DNA of 64,000 bases from Euonymus europaeus (GCA_963580455.1 OY756969.1:18200760-18264759), one strand, 5' to 3'. Positions 46,367-58,606 are shown, numbered from the stretch's first letter. Made by a program: numbers and translations. Notes: a model not told the origin generated them from the letters alone.

Positions 46367-49300
46367 GTTGGTTTTGTAACCTATGGTTTTAATATTGCAT
46401 TTGATCTGTCAAAGATAAATTGGAAAAATCACATTTGATATTTTACTCCCCAGCCGCTCCAGCAATCTCTCTCCTCTCCTGTCCCTGATTTAGTTCATGT
46501 ATCGAAAAATTGGTGTGCCTTTTTCTTTTTTGCATACTTTGCGATTGTTGTGAGTCAGGGAGATCATGGATTCCAAGAGTGATTCTTAGTGCTAATGGTG
46601 AGAGAGGCAAAAAAAGGTGGGATTTTATGAAAGGTTTTTTATGGGTATCTCAGTCATGGTTTCATGAGTTTTGATGTGCTGTAGTTTGGATCTGATGCAA
46701 AGGAAATGACTCATCATCTCTGGCTGACCTCGCTTCTGCTACATGAACCAGGTGCCCTTTTTTCCATCTCTCAAAAACTATTATAGTTTTTTTATTGGAA
46801 TTGAATTATTCTGCAAATTCCATATAAATTGGAATAACACTTGGTAATTTTATGTCTTAAGATTGCATTTTAATCATTTCTATTGTGGAGCCATAAATTT
46901 AGCATTTTAATCATTTCACACAGGCATGGAACTTTGGAGCAGCAAATGGTTTATCTTTGCTATGCAAAATTGCTCTTGGTACACTCTGTTTCTACGTCTG
47001 CTAAAATTGTTACTTGCTCTATGTCTGCTAAAATTGTTACTTTGCAATTCTATCTGTGTGATTTGCTGCGTGTGGGTGGCATAGGAGTGCTGGTTTTCAA
47101 TACCCCCTTTCTTTCCTTCTATTGATGGATTTTGATGTTGTTTAAATGATAATGCCCCCAACTAGACATAAGATCAACTCCATAGTATATCAGATAAAGA
47201 AAGGACCCTATAAGATCTCAATATTAGGCTTTATTTTTTACCAAATATCGGATAACATTAGACTGTAAGACCGTGGAATTGGTTTTGAATTACAAAGTAT
47301 ACCTTCTTCTTTAGATTTATCATCAACACTTACGGTGCCATGATTGAAATTTCTGTACCTTTCCCAAGAAATTGACAGAAAAATCATTTTATTGAAGACA
47401 ACTTTTTACTTGATCATGAAGGTTTCTATCTTTTCATTAGTGACAACTTACCTGTGGTGAAAAAGGATTTCTTTATCTCTATTGTTTGTGATTATAGAAA
47501 ACCATATAAGTGATACAAAGAGAGTAGATGGTGCAATGCTTTTCTTTCTCTATCAACTTTTCCCTCTAAAATTTCTATCATTATGACAGAGAATTTGAAA
47601 TACTAGGGTCCATGACTATAAAAATTAAAGGTAAATTCTTCATGATTCTATTTTGAATTTCTGCACTGCATGTAAATGTTGTCTTTTCAAAATTGGCTTG
47701 CACTTTTGAAGATGCATTGCGTTATGATCCATTTGCTAACAATGGAAGTTTATGCATGTATACTAATTACTCTAAAGAAATCACTATCTTTTTGTAATTT
47801 ATGTTTTTCAATGTGCAGTGGCTTGCAGCTACTAGAATTTTGTTTGCATGCCACAACTTTGACTCTCAGGTAGATTACTTTACTTTTCAACTTTGATTGG
47901 GTCCTTCCTTGCCTAATACTAAAAAATGCTTTATTCGGTTCAATAAATATGTGGTTTTCGTGATTCAATATGTGTGCTTTGTGAATGTGCGTAATGGTTT
48001 TGTTGAGGCCATTTGTAGATGGTTAATATATGGGTTGAATTTTAAAAATTGTTGTGGAGATCTCTGCATGTTTATTGAGTATATCCCAGGCTCGCGAATG
48101 CTAACTGCTCGGCTTTATGCCTTTATGGCAAAGGTCGTATTGGGTGTTCTGGTTTAGGTGCTCGGGGACTATGCATAAGACCATTTAGAACTAAAGTTGA
48201 AGCTAATTTCGGCCCCATTATTTTATGGTTTGAAAATGCAACTATTTGGTCTATCCCAATAACAAATGATGTCAATTCTCACTAGATTTGTTGTGGTGTC
48301 TATCGTATTTTTAATTTAATAATGATGTTGCTTTTGATATTTCTGGCAGTGTTTTTTTACAGCTACTTGAGTGTGCATTAGAGTGTTGCAGTTGTTAGGC
48401 CATACCATTTGACCAGTTTCAGGTTAGTGTCACTTGAACCTTGCATTCACATTAATGAGTTGCATCTAGATGTATTCACATATGCAAATATTTGCACAGT
48501 AGGATTTCAAAACCAATGTCCTAGACTTGCTTATTACTTGCAGCATTCCTCTAAAATCTGGTTTTGTATTTGTATGAGACTACTTAAACTCCTTTCACAA
48601 CATGGAGAAGTATTGGTCCTTTTCTTTTCTACAGTGCCAATTCTCTAATACACTCCTTTCACAACATGTCTTTTTATCCATGCAGGGTTAAAGTGGAATC
48701 TTTGTTTCCATTATGAATTTTCTTTGGAAAATTGGAAAATTGAAGTATTTGTATGAGAGAGTATTAGCGCCAATTTCCTTTTCAAGAGAATAAAAAATCT
48801 CCTCTGTTCCCTTTTAATTTTTCATCATAACACATTTAAATCCAACTTTGATATATCTTCATTTTATAGAATTGTATTTAGTTTTCTTCCATTTGATTTA
48901 TATGTATGTTAGTTTTGGTGCTTTGATTCTGGATAGTTGAGCTGTCATTGTTTAGTTTTGCTTTGAATTAAAGCACAACAAAAGAAGTAGAGCAAAGTTC
49001 CATAAAACAAATCAACTTTAGGAGGAAAAGAAACTCGATGGCTAGGAACCGGAATTTATCAAAAAATAACTTCTCACATTTATAAATACAAAAAATAAAA
49101 CATGTTAACATCTATAAAATCAATACTAAAATTTGAGGCCCGAAGCAACGCCCGAGTACGTGCACATCATCAGTTTCAAATTCATCTCGACACAGCCACG
49201 CACTGCATACCAAAACAACGTTGTCATCAGTTGTTATTACTTCGTTATTAGCTTCTTCTTTTTTTTTTGTCCACTATCATCGTTTATCACATATTTAGTA

Positions 49301-49820
49301 TCGTTCTACATTTATGGTGTGCTGTTTTCAAGTTTTACAACAGCTAGAGAAGCAAGTTGACAACATGAGGAAACTTGTGGAATAGGAAAATTAGAAATGA
49401 TTACTGAAATAAACTCATTCATTAAGGCGATTAAAACACGTTTATTTGCAATGAATGTAGCTACTCTTTTGAAATAAACTCATTCATTTGTACTTTTAGT
49501 CAAACATAATTTTGTTATTTGGTTTGATAGATTCAGCTCCCACTGGAAGATACAAATCGAATTGAATCAACCGTTGATGGAAGGATAAACACAACAGAAA
49601 GAATAGCAAGTTCATATGTGGAACAAAATATGGTTGATCGAATTCTATATATCAGTAGTTTGACACTTTGGCTGTAATATGTTTTTTTTTTTATCATAAA
49701 TTATTTATTTTCCTATATCTTACAGACTCACAAAAGAAATGGGATGGCTTCGATTGTTATCGTACCTGAGCTTTGTTATCACGACCCGAAAAAACTGCTG
49801 AGCTCCTTCTTTAAATTTTT
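46367..49820. other. Helitron interior, no gene recognised
   Basis: AT-rich, intron-like sequence; open frames are short and unconvincing. GGCCCGAAGCAACGCCCGAG at about 49136-49155 resembles a decayed Helitron 3' hairpin, possibly from an older or overlapping Helitron, but no CTRR end follows. Confidence 0.35.
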
Positions 49821-50054
49821 TAACATAAACATCATTATCATAAGATATATATATGACAAAATAGAAGGGTAATCAAATACTTTCCTCTAGGGTTCCCCTG
49901 GTAGGAACTTTTCCTTTGTCTTCGTACAAGCTTTCCCATAGCCGCCGCTTCGTATATCTTTATCATCTTTTTCCTTGGAGAAATCATTTCTTTAAATATT
50001 CTTAGGGTCTGTATTCGAAGTATCTGGGTCATCTGGCCAAGGTGGAAGAAGGGT

Positions 50055-51355
50055 ATGGCAGAGGAGTTGACGAAATTGTGGACCCATTTTTAGTTGTCGG
50101 AAAATGAAAGGGAGAGGGTTTCATTGGATGACGAAGTGGGAGGCGAACTACCACAGAAGCTAGAAAGAGGTTTACTGGCACGGGTTGTTACGGATCGTCC
50201 TTTTAATCGGGAAGCTTTTAAGAGTACAATGAGGGGAGCATGAAAGGTGGGGAAAGAGCAGGAGGTTAGGGAAATGGGGGATAATCTTTTTCTTTTCCTG
50301 TTTTCCTTCATTGATGATCGTGACTGGGTGTTAGCGCATAGTCCATGGAATTTTAATCGCCAACTAGTGGTGTTAGTAGTGGTTCAGGGAAATGAAAATG
50401 CTGCTAGTACTTTCTGAATAAGGCTCTATTCTGGGTTCAATTGCATGGACTTCCAATCAAGGCCATGACAGCAAGGGTTGGTCTCCGAATTGGTAACTGT
50501 TTGGGAAAAGTGGAGGAGATGGCTAATGCTGATGATGGAACAGCCCCGGGTCGTTGTGTAAGAGTCCGGGTTTGGATTGATATTTCAAAACCATTGCCAA
50601 GAGGTCAAATGGTATCATTTGGGGATCTTGTAGACCACTGGGTACCTTTTCAATATGAGAGGTTGGGTGATTTTTGCTATGTGTGTGGTTGCATTGGTCA
50701 TGGGGAAGCAAATTGTCGTGATGCGGTAAGACAAAAGCGGGAAGGGGGAAGGATTAGAAAAGAGTATGGGAGCTGGCTGAGGGCTAATAGTATGAGTGGT
50801 AGATCTTATGCCAATATGAATGGTAGTCCAAAGGAGAAAAGCTCAAATGGGTCGGAGGAGGATAGAAGTCTTGGTGTTAATCTGGTGGTGGCTGAAAATA
50901 AGCAGGTGGACTCTAATGAAGAGAGGGCGTCGGTTGAAGAGTCTATGACCAAGGGGGTCAAAGAGAAATTTGCGGAAGAGGTGATCTCCCCTCAATTACC
51001 AGTGGGTCAGGGGGACGCTATCATGTCTTCTAACATTTTGGAAGGGGCAGGCATGGGTGCTGGTGGGACTGCTCATCCACAGAGGGTGACCTCGAATTCT
51101 CTATCTGGGGACAATTCATCCTCCTCAAAATGGAGACGTTGCTCAGAGGGTACAAAACGGGTGACACCTAATGGGGATACTCTTATGGGTAATACTATTA
51201 ATCGGAAGAGGAAGGAGGGTTTGATTATGGAAGAGAATGGAGTTGAAACTCAGAATGGGAAGAAACATTGTACAGGACTTTCTGCGGAAGCGGATTGTGT
51301 GAATGAGGACTTTTTATCGGCGGAGGCTGTGGGGCAGCCTCGCCGATCGCAATGA
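50055..51355 (+). pseudogene. LINE ORF1 (DUF4283 and CCHC-type zinc finger)
   Basis: RNA-binding, gag-like ORF1 of plant L1 elements. The ATG at 50055 opens a DUF4283 domain (RVVTDRPFNREAFKSTMRGA near 50180, SPWNFNRQLVVL near 50340). TAG after about 12 codons, TGA after about 62 codons and a frameshift around 50385-50405 break it. Downstream the frame reads FWVQLHGLPIKAMT from 50429, then VRVWIDISKPLPRG, PFQYERLGDFCYVCGCIGHG (zf-CCHC_4) near 50650, and a long Ser/Asn/Glu-rich tail. It ends with TGA at 51353-51355, overlapping the ORF2 ATG. The longest open frame does not start with ATG; it is the remainder after the frameshift. Confidence 0.88.
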
Positions 51356-54300
51356 TTATTCTAAGCTGGAACTGTCGAGGGATAGGGAACCCCTCAACAG
51401 TTCAAGAGATGAGGCGAACTATTCGCCGGTTTGTTCCCGATGTGGTTTTTCTAAGTGAGACAAAGCTTCGTGGGGGGGGGAGGTTTCTAGTTTGAAGCGT
51501 ACTCTAGGGTTCCAAAATGGGATAGCAGTTGACAGTAGGGGGCGTGGTGGTGCCCTTCTATTATTTTGGAGGGGGGAGGTGGACATTCGTGTGGTGTCTT
51601 TCTCTTCTAATCATATTGATGCAGTTGTTAGTAGTGTTGACTCTGTTTGTTGGCGGTTGACTGGGTTTTATGGGCATCCTCAGATTCATCGGAGAAGGGA
51701 GAGTTGGAATTTACTTAGACAGCTCCGGTTGGTGTCCAATCTACCATGGCTAATTTTTGGGGATTTCAACGAAATTATGTCCCATAGGGAGAAGAAGGGA
51801 GGCAATAGGCGTCCTCCAAACCAAATTAAAGCTTTTCAAGACTGTATTGTTGGCTGTCAGCTTAATGATTTGGGCATGGAGGGAGATGAGTTCACTTGAA
51901 GGAGAAATGTGCTAAATTATGGTATGGTGTATGAACGGTTAGATCGATTCTTTGCTAGTGCTGATTGGATTGACAGGTTCTCTCAGATCCAAGTTTCTAA
52001 TCAAATTTCAGCGGTTTCGGACCATTCAATATTGATTTTAAATACTCACTTTCAGCCAGTATCAGCAGGTAGAGTAAAGGTGTTCCGATTTGAGGGAATT
52101 TGGACTCGCCACGAGGGCTGTGAGCAGGTGATTCGTGATTCATGGCAGGGAGACCAGGCCTACTCGGGGTGGCAGAAAATTCTCTCTGGGATTTCGAGGT
52201 GTAAGTCTAATTTATTGGTGTGGAATCGTGAAGTTTTTGGCCATGTTCAGGAATCTCTCAAGCGTAAGCAGTGTCAGTTGGAGAGGCTGGTTCAGGAGGG
52301 ACAAGGGGCTGATTCTAATTTAATTGGTGAAGTCCAATCAGAGATTGCAGAATTGCTCAAAAGAGAGGAAATATTATGGAGACAACGATCTAAGCAACTT
52401 TGGCTTGGAGAGGGTGATTCTAATACAAAATTCTTCCATCCTTATGCCTCTTTTCGAAAGGGCAAGAATTCCATCACTATTATTCGAGATGCCCAAAATA
52501 TTACTCATTCAAATCCCTCAGGGGTGGAGTTAGCTCTAATTGGTTTTTATTCAGATTTATATTCATCAGAAGGAAGTACAGCTATTGATTCTGTCCTTCA
52601 GGGAATGCATTCCAAGGTGACTAGTGAAATGAACTCGACTCTTCTTGCTTTGTTCCGGCCAGAGGAAGTGGTTCGTGCCCTTAAAGAAATGAATCCTAGT
52701 AAGTCTCCAGGCCCAGATGGTATGAGTGCTCTTTTTTTCCAGAAATATTGGCATATAGTGGGGGCTGATGTTACTGAGGCAGTTTTGGGTTATTTGAACT
52801 ATGGAGGGGACGTGGGGAGTATTAATCGAACTCACATTGTTCTCATCCCAAAGGTGAAGGATCCAAAAATGATATCTGAATATAGGCCAATTAGTTTGTG
52901 CAATGTGGTATTTAAATTGGTGTCAAAAGTGCTGGCTAATAGACTGAGAGGCTTGTTACCTGCAATTATTTCTGAGACACAGAGTGCCTTTGTTCCGGGG
53001 AGACAAATCTTTGATAACGTGATGATAGCCCATGAGTCTATGCACTGGTTGAAAAATAAACGATATGGTAGGGAGGGTCAATTGGCTCTTAAATTGGACA
53101 TGATGAAGGCGTATGATAGAATCGAATGGAAGTTTTTGGAAGTAGTAATGATTGCCTTGGGTTTCGATCGACGTTGGGTGTCTCTAATCATGCAGTGCAT
53201 TACAACAGTCAAATACTCTGTTCTCATCAATGGGAGGCCAAAAGGTAATATTATTCCTTCTCGGGGTATTCGTCAAGGGGATCCTTTATCGCCCTATCTC
53301 TTTTTGTTGTGTACAGAGGGTTTGATCCATTTGATTCAGCGAGCCGTGGATAAGGGCCAATTATCAGGCCTTCGGATTAGTCGTCACTCTCCTACTATTT
53401 CTAATCTTTTATTTGCAGATGATTGTTTGCTTTTTTGTGGGGCTTCAATGGAGGAATGCAGGCATTTACAGGATCTTTTGACTCTTTATGAACGAAGCTC
53501 GGGCCAACGAGTCAGCCGACCAAAGTCTTCAATTTACTTTAGTAGGAATGTCGATACAGATTTAAGGAGAAATATTCAAAGGCTGCTGGGTGTTCAGAAA
53601 ATTATGGGTTGTGATAAATATTTGGGTATTCCTATTATGGTGGGGAAGGCCAAAGCTGTTCATTTTGATGAGATTAAAGACCGGGTGTGGAACCGAGTTA
53701 AAAGTTGGTGGAGTAAGTGTTTATCACGAGCTGGGAAAGAAGTGATGATCAAATCGGTATTACAGGCCATACCGAATTATTTGATGAATTGTTTTAAAAT
53801 TCCAATATCTGTTTGTGAGGCAATTAATAGGCTGATTAGGAAATTCTGGTGGGGAAATGAATCTTCAAAATCTATGCATTGGGTGAATTGGCATAGGATG
53901 TGTGATGCAAAGGAGAAGGGTGGTATGGGATTTAGAGATCTTGAATCTTTTAATATGGCTTTGTTAGCTAAGCAAGGTTGGCGGCTGATCCATAATTCAG
54001 AATCATTAGCTTCTCGGGTTCTGCGGGGCAAGTACTATCCTCATGGTAACTTTTGGACAGCAAGGAAATCTTCAAATTCTTCATACCTGTGGACGAGTCT
54101 TATTGCAGGAAGGGAGGTTTTGTTGCATGGTGCTAGGTGGAGAGTGGGGAATGGGGCTGATATTGCAATTTTTAATGACCATTGGGCTTCAAATAATTCA
54201 TTAACCGAGTTTGCTCTAGGGTCTATCTTGGCCCCAGATTTGAAGGTGTCATCTTTTATTGACTTTGAAGGAGGCTGTTGGAGAGACAATTTAATTCGGT

Positions 54301-55401
54301 CTTCTTTTCCTTCACAATTGGCTGATCAGATTCTTTCCATTCCACTGAGTATGCGATGGCCTCCTGACAAATTGATTTGGCCCTGGACCAATAATGGGAC
54401 TTACACAGTGAAGACAGGCTATCATGTGGCTCATTCTCTGTCCATGGGGGAACCGATAGGAGGAGAGCAAGTCAACCAGGAAAATAAGGCAGTGTGGAAA
54501 TCATTGTGCACGCTTCAAACAATTCCAAAAATCAAGCAATTCCTTTGGAGGGCCTGCAGTAATTCTTTACCTACCAGAGAGAATCAAATTAGACGAGGTA
54601 TTGCTGCTCCTATGGAATGTGTTGTCTGTGGTGAGTCTTTTGAAACCTTCTCTCATTTATCTTTTGAATGTGCTGCTGCAAACCAAGTATGGAATGTGTT
54701 GGGTGTAGCACCTATTGATTATCAAATTGGAGAAAGTTTTTTTGATTGGTTTAAGAGACTTATTAGACAGGAAACACGTGATAGAGTGGGTCTTATTGCA
54801 GCGGCTTCTTGCCTCGTAAGATTGCCTCACTTGCTCAGGATTTGACTCTCAAATATAGAGAGGCTAGAGTGGCAGGTGGGAGTTTGGTTGCAGTGGGCCA
54901 GAGGAGGACCATGGTGTCTTCATGGAAGAGGCCACCTTCTTGTGATGTCAAGGTAAACATGGATGCATCATTTTTAAATGGCGACCTAGGAATTGGAGTT
55001 GTTATTCGCAACAGGGAGAAGTGTTAGCATCAGCAATGATTAAGGGCCCAAAATGTTATGATATTTGTCAAGGGGAAGCAGTTGCAATGTTGGCAGAGAT
55101 GCAATTTGCTTGGGACTGTGGCTTTAGATTTATTTTGCTTGAATCTGATTCTCTCATTGTAGTAAATCATGTTATTTCTTTGGGTCCAAACTTTCTCCCC
55201 TATGGGGTAGTGATTGACTCTATTCAATCTTTGCTCAGGTGTTTTAACCATGTTGAAGTGCGTCATGTTTGTAGGAGTGCCAATATGGTTGCTCATACAT
55301 TGGCGCGACTAGCATTTAGGAAAGAGCATGATTGCTTTCTTATTGAGCAGTATCCTCAAGAAATTGCTCATCTTGTAATTCAGGATGTTCTCTCTAGTTA
55401 A
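51352..55401 (+). pseudogene. LINE ORF2 (endonuclease, reverse transcriptase, zf-RVT, RNase H)
   Basis: ORF2 nicks target DNA and reverse transcribes the LINE RNA. The start ATG at 51352 opens the APE-type endonuclease (ILSWNCRGIGNP, later WLIFGDFNEIM, HREKKGG, and SDHSIL near 52020). RT follows with SPGPDGM near 52700, RPISLCN near 52890, SAFVPGRQI near 52985, and catalytic FADD at 53412-53423. Then zf-RVT (IKQFLWRACSNSLPTRENQI near 54535; CVVCGESFETFSHLSFEC) and an RNase H tail (KVNMDASF near 54950; LESDSLIVV near 55140). Lesions: a frameshift in a G9 run at 51472-51480, a TGA for Trp at 51897-51899, and two frameshifts near 54820 and 55015. Otherwise almost intact: 978 codons are open in the middle. 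Confidence 0.93.
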
Positions 55402-55644
55402 TATATGAGTTCTGTTATGATAAAAAAAAAAGATATATAACATAAACATCTACAATGAGATTGAAACATCCTATCTTTCCAATCTTCATATAATCAACAT
55501 GACCTCCCACTCTAAAAAACAAACAATTAAAACCAAAAAATATAAAACCATAACAAATACACACCAAGTCATAATTAATATCTAAAAAAACCATCAGAAA
55601 AAGATCAAAAACATCCCAACGCACACAATAAATGTCAAGATCAC

Positions 55645-55676
55645 TCGCCCGCCGCAACGCGCGGGTTCATCGCTAG
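55645..55676 (+). other. Helitron 3' terminal hairpin and CTAG end
   Basis: CCCGC and GCGGG arms around an 8-base loop (55648-55665), then TTCATCG and CTAG. This is the termination signal of rolling-circle Helitrons. The following base is T, as expected for insertion between A and T. Confidence 0.8.
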
Positions 55677-56682
55677 TATCATATGTGCTCTGTCTTCCAT
55701 TGCACTTATCATTCGCATGAAATCCCTCATAAACCTTATCCTAAAACAAAATAAGATTTCATTGACATACAAATGAAGAAGACATATAGAATAAATGTTA
55801 ATTTGATTGTATATTCAAATTTATTTTATAAATTATTCCTTGGAATTTAATCAATACATATGCACACATATGTTACGTAGCTTTTTATATTTGTCAAGTG
55901 GGTGCACCAAATCCTTTTTATTGATTTGTTCACCTTTTTTTTTCTTTTCCAAGATTGTGATTCAATTTTATGGAGGAAAAGAGGTATCTTAAGATAGTTG
56001 GAAAGAGCATTATTAGTTGGAATGAGTCCTCATGAGAGAAGACAACATGAGAGAAAGAAGGGGTTTCTTTGATTTCTTTTGATTTATTTTCCCAGAAACA
56101 TAATAAATTGAAGTATTTGGTTGGGCCTGAGCCCAATAATTAAATAACAAACAATCCTAATTGGCCCAAAAAGGTTGGCCACCTAGGCCTAGGTGATTAC
56201 CAACTAGGCGCCACCTAGTCCAATTTTTACATCTATACCACCAATAATTTTTTAACACTAGACCACCCCTTCATCTGATAGGAGAAGGGAGATGAGTTGG
56301 ACTTGAACTTGATTAAGCTCCTAAGCAAAAAATGAAATTAATTACATTTATTAACTACTAATGACCCATTTGTTGTTACCACATCCACATGATATAATAT
56401 ATATCTAACCTAGAAAACCTAGAACTTTATTGGATCACATAATCTTGTACATTGTAAGATTACAAAACCCAAAATTCAAGGTGCAATCACGTGCACGAAC
56501 ATGGTTAGAAACAAATTAAGCTTTCCACATTTATTAACATTGGCGTATAATGTCATAATCCTTCACACGGTGTCGTAAGTAAGAACTTATTATCAAAATT
56601 AACTTTCATAAACGGCAATATTTCCAAATTATCTGACTGGGCATTTTCGGTTATGCAAAGTTGGCAAATCCTAAAATCAAAG
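55677..56682. other. Intergenic; possible hAT end remnant
   Basis: No gene seen. At about 56175-56235 GGCCTAGGTGATTACC, CTAGGCGCCACCTAGT and CCAATTTTTACATC resemble the right end of the hAT family at 25195-26420 (CGATTTTTACAACC preceded by GGCGCC-rich sequence). I find no left end, so it may be a solo remnant. Confidence 0.4.
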
Positions 56683-56690
56683 TCTATATA
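56683..56690 (+). promoter_or_regulatory. TATA box of the peroxidase gene
   Basis: CTATATAAG lies about 75 bp before the ATG, with a TCATTCCAGACACC stretch that could hold the start of transcription about 30 bp downstream. Position and match are typical for a plant TATA promoter. Confidence 0.7.
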
Positions 56691-56763
56691 AGACCATCCT
56701 TTCTTATCATTCCAGACACCAAGTTTGTAGTGCTACTCAGGTGTTAATACTCAGGGAGAAGAA

Positions 56764-58606
56764 ATGAGGAGTGAAATGGCTATATTCTTCCCAGTATTGG
56801 CTATTGCCCTGAGCCTGTTCATTTCCAATGTCGACGCAGCAACATCGTTGCCACAGCCGGTGAAGCTGGAGTGGCATTACTACAAGGTGCATCACATTTG
56901 TGATGATGCAGAAGTGTATATAAGACATCAAGTAGAGACGATGATGAAGACGGACAAAAGCATCGCAGGGAAGCTCCTACGGTTGGCCTATTCAGATTGT
57001 TTTGTTAGTGTAAGTATCTCTATTTCATATAATCTAAGGGAAGCAATCTGTTAGCACAACATATTTTCAAAAGCATTCATGTTTTGTAGTTTGAAGTCAT
57101 GCCAGAGGCTATGACTTCAGTTTCCTTAAAATTTCTGATGTCTAACACTTCTCTTCCCTCATGACCACACAATGATGATCATGGCCAATAATTTCAGGGT
57201 TGCGATGCATCCGTTCTCCTAGATGGGCTAGATTCAGAGAAAACAGCACCACAAAATCGGGGACTAGGAGGGTTCGTAGTAAACCGTTCTAGAAAGCCGG
57301 TGTGAGAGGAAAGTTTCTTGTGCAGACATACTCCAACTTGCCACCAGGGATGCTGTTCATATGGTAAAATCCTCATTGCTTACATCCTCAAAATAAAAGC
57401 ATTACCAATAAGAACTATCTTGGTATCTATCAAATATATGAAAGCTCTGAATGTTATACTAGACATAGCTTCAGAAGAAAGGCATAAGCATATCCAGCTA
57501 CTTTTGACTTCTGATTATTCTATCTAATGTCAACTGAATCAAACAGGCGGGTGGACCCTCTTACCCAGTATTCACAGGAAGAAAAGATGGTATGACATCG
57601 AAGGCATCATCAGTGGACCTCCCATCACCATCCATCTCATGGCAAAATGCACTAAAATATTTCAAATCCAGAGGCCTAGACGTGTTGGATATGGTAACAC
57701 TATTGGGTATGATCCTAGAACTATGTTATTAGATGTGTTTATGCTCCGTAATATTAAGTTTTGCTCATAAGACATGCACACAAAAGCGAGAATGAGCTGC
57801 TCAGTGTAAATAAATGCAGATTCTGACAGCTAAAGATGATATTTGCAAATAATAACAGCAAATTAGTACAGAATAATGAGCAGCTCAGTGTCAATAATGA
57901 GCAAAATGCATATTAAACATAACTTACCATAATCCTCCTATTATTTGCTTATCTAGTAGCTCAATGTTCAGGGTCACAGACATAATGCATATTTCACAGA
58001 CTTATAAAACTATCAGTTAATCTTTTCCAATTTGTTTATCAAAGTTAAAACAAACAAAAAAAATCTTAAACTCCCTTCTGGGCTGATTAGAAATTTAAAG
58101 ATTTTAATGGGAGGGGATATTAATGTACTAAACTCCATATATTTTCTCGGTATAACTGTCTTACGTGTGCAGGGGCGCATTCGATTGGAAAAACGCATTG
58201 TAGACAAGTTGAAGACAGACTGTACAACAACAATAATAAGCTAGGTCCAAGCATGAATGCATCATTCTTGGCGGAAATGAGAAAGCTATGTCCATCCAGC
58301 GAGAGAAAGGGCCAAAGCGACCCACTGGTGTTTCTAAACCCAGAATCAGGTTCTAGCTACAAACTCACAAAGTCCTACTACTCTAGAATTCTAACCCATG
58401 AAGCTGTCCTTGGAGTTGATCAGCAGCTGTTACTAGGAGAGGACACTAGGAAAATTACTGAAGAATTTGCAGCAGATTTTGAAGATTTTCGGAAGTCGCT
58501 TGCACTGTCGATGAGTCGTATGGGAAGTATTAGCGTTCTAACTGGAGAACAGGGTGAGATACGGGCAAATTGTAGGCTTACAAATGCAAACCTCCACAAG
58601 TACTAA
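56764..58606 (+). pseudogene. Class III peroxidase, PER29-like, disrupted in exon 2
   Basis: Secreted heme peroxidases use H2O2 on phenolics in the cell wall. Exons: 56764-57009, 57198-57363, 57547-57706, 58173-58606, with GT-AG introns. Exon 1 has a signal peptide (about residues 1-25), then LEWHYYKVHHICDDAEVYIR and KLLRLAYSDCFVS. The usual distal catalytic His (FHDCF) is Ser77, while Arg73 is kept; the PER29 group shows this same change. Exon 2 has GCDASVLLDG and SEKTAPQNRGLGGF, then an in-frame TGA near 57303. About 14 bases seem missing just after, where relatives have RCPGVV; the rest reads VSCADILQLATRDAVHM in another frame. Exons 3 and 4 are open (GGPSYPVFTGRKDG; GAHSIGKTHC with the proximal His; DFRKSLALSMSRMG) to TAA at 58604. 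One damaged site in an otherwise clean gene suggests a young pseudogene. Confidence 0.87.

Larger units (their letters stand above)
49834..55437 (+). mobile_element. Full-length L1-type LINE with 13-bp target duplication
   Basis: About 5.6 kb between two copies of TAACATAAACATC (49821-49833 and 55438-55450). It has a 5' UTR, ORF1, ORF2, a short 3' UTR and a poly(A) run at about 55422-55431, followed by GATATA before the second duplication copy. The 13-bp duplication and A-tail are typical of target-primed L1 insertion. It sits a little over 200 bp inside the Helitron 3' end, so it inserted after that end existed. Lesions in both ORFs make it inactive. Confidence 0.9.
44145..55676 (+). mobile_element. 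Candidate non-autonomous Helitron carrying captured gene pieces and a nested LINE
   Basis: The proposed 5' end is TCTATACTTATTATTATATA after an A at 44144. The 3' end is a GC hairpin CCCGC-cgcaacgc-GCGGG followed by TTCATCG and CTAG at 55673-55676, then a T. TC at the start, a hairpin a few bases before CTRR, and insertion between A and T are the Helitron signature. The 3' end is strong; the 5' end rests on TC and the plant-typical AAAGAGGAG that follows, so it is less certain. Without the nested LINE the element is about 5.9 kb. No Rep/helicase coding is seen, so it would need an autonomous helper. It contains PP2A B55 exon copies. Confidence 0.68.

Noticed and set aside
47897..48157. Open frame of 86 codons in the Helitron
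   Set aside because: No recognisable family, and codon use looks like AT-rich non-coding DNA.
49136..49160. Possible second Helitron 3' end (GGCCCGAAGCAACGCCCGAG)
   Set aside because: The stem is imperfect and no CTRR end follows at the right distance; kept only as a remark.
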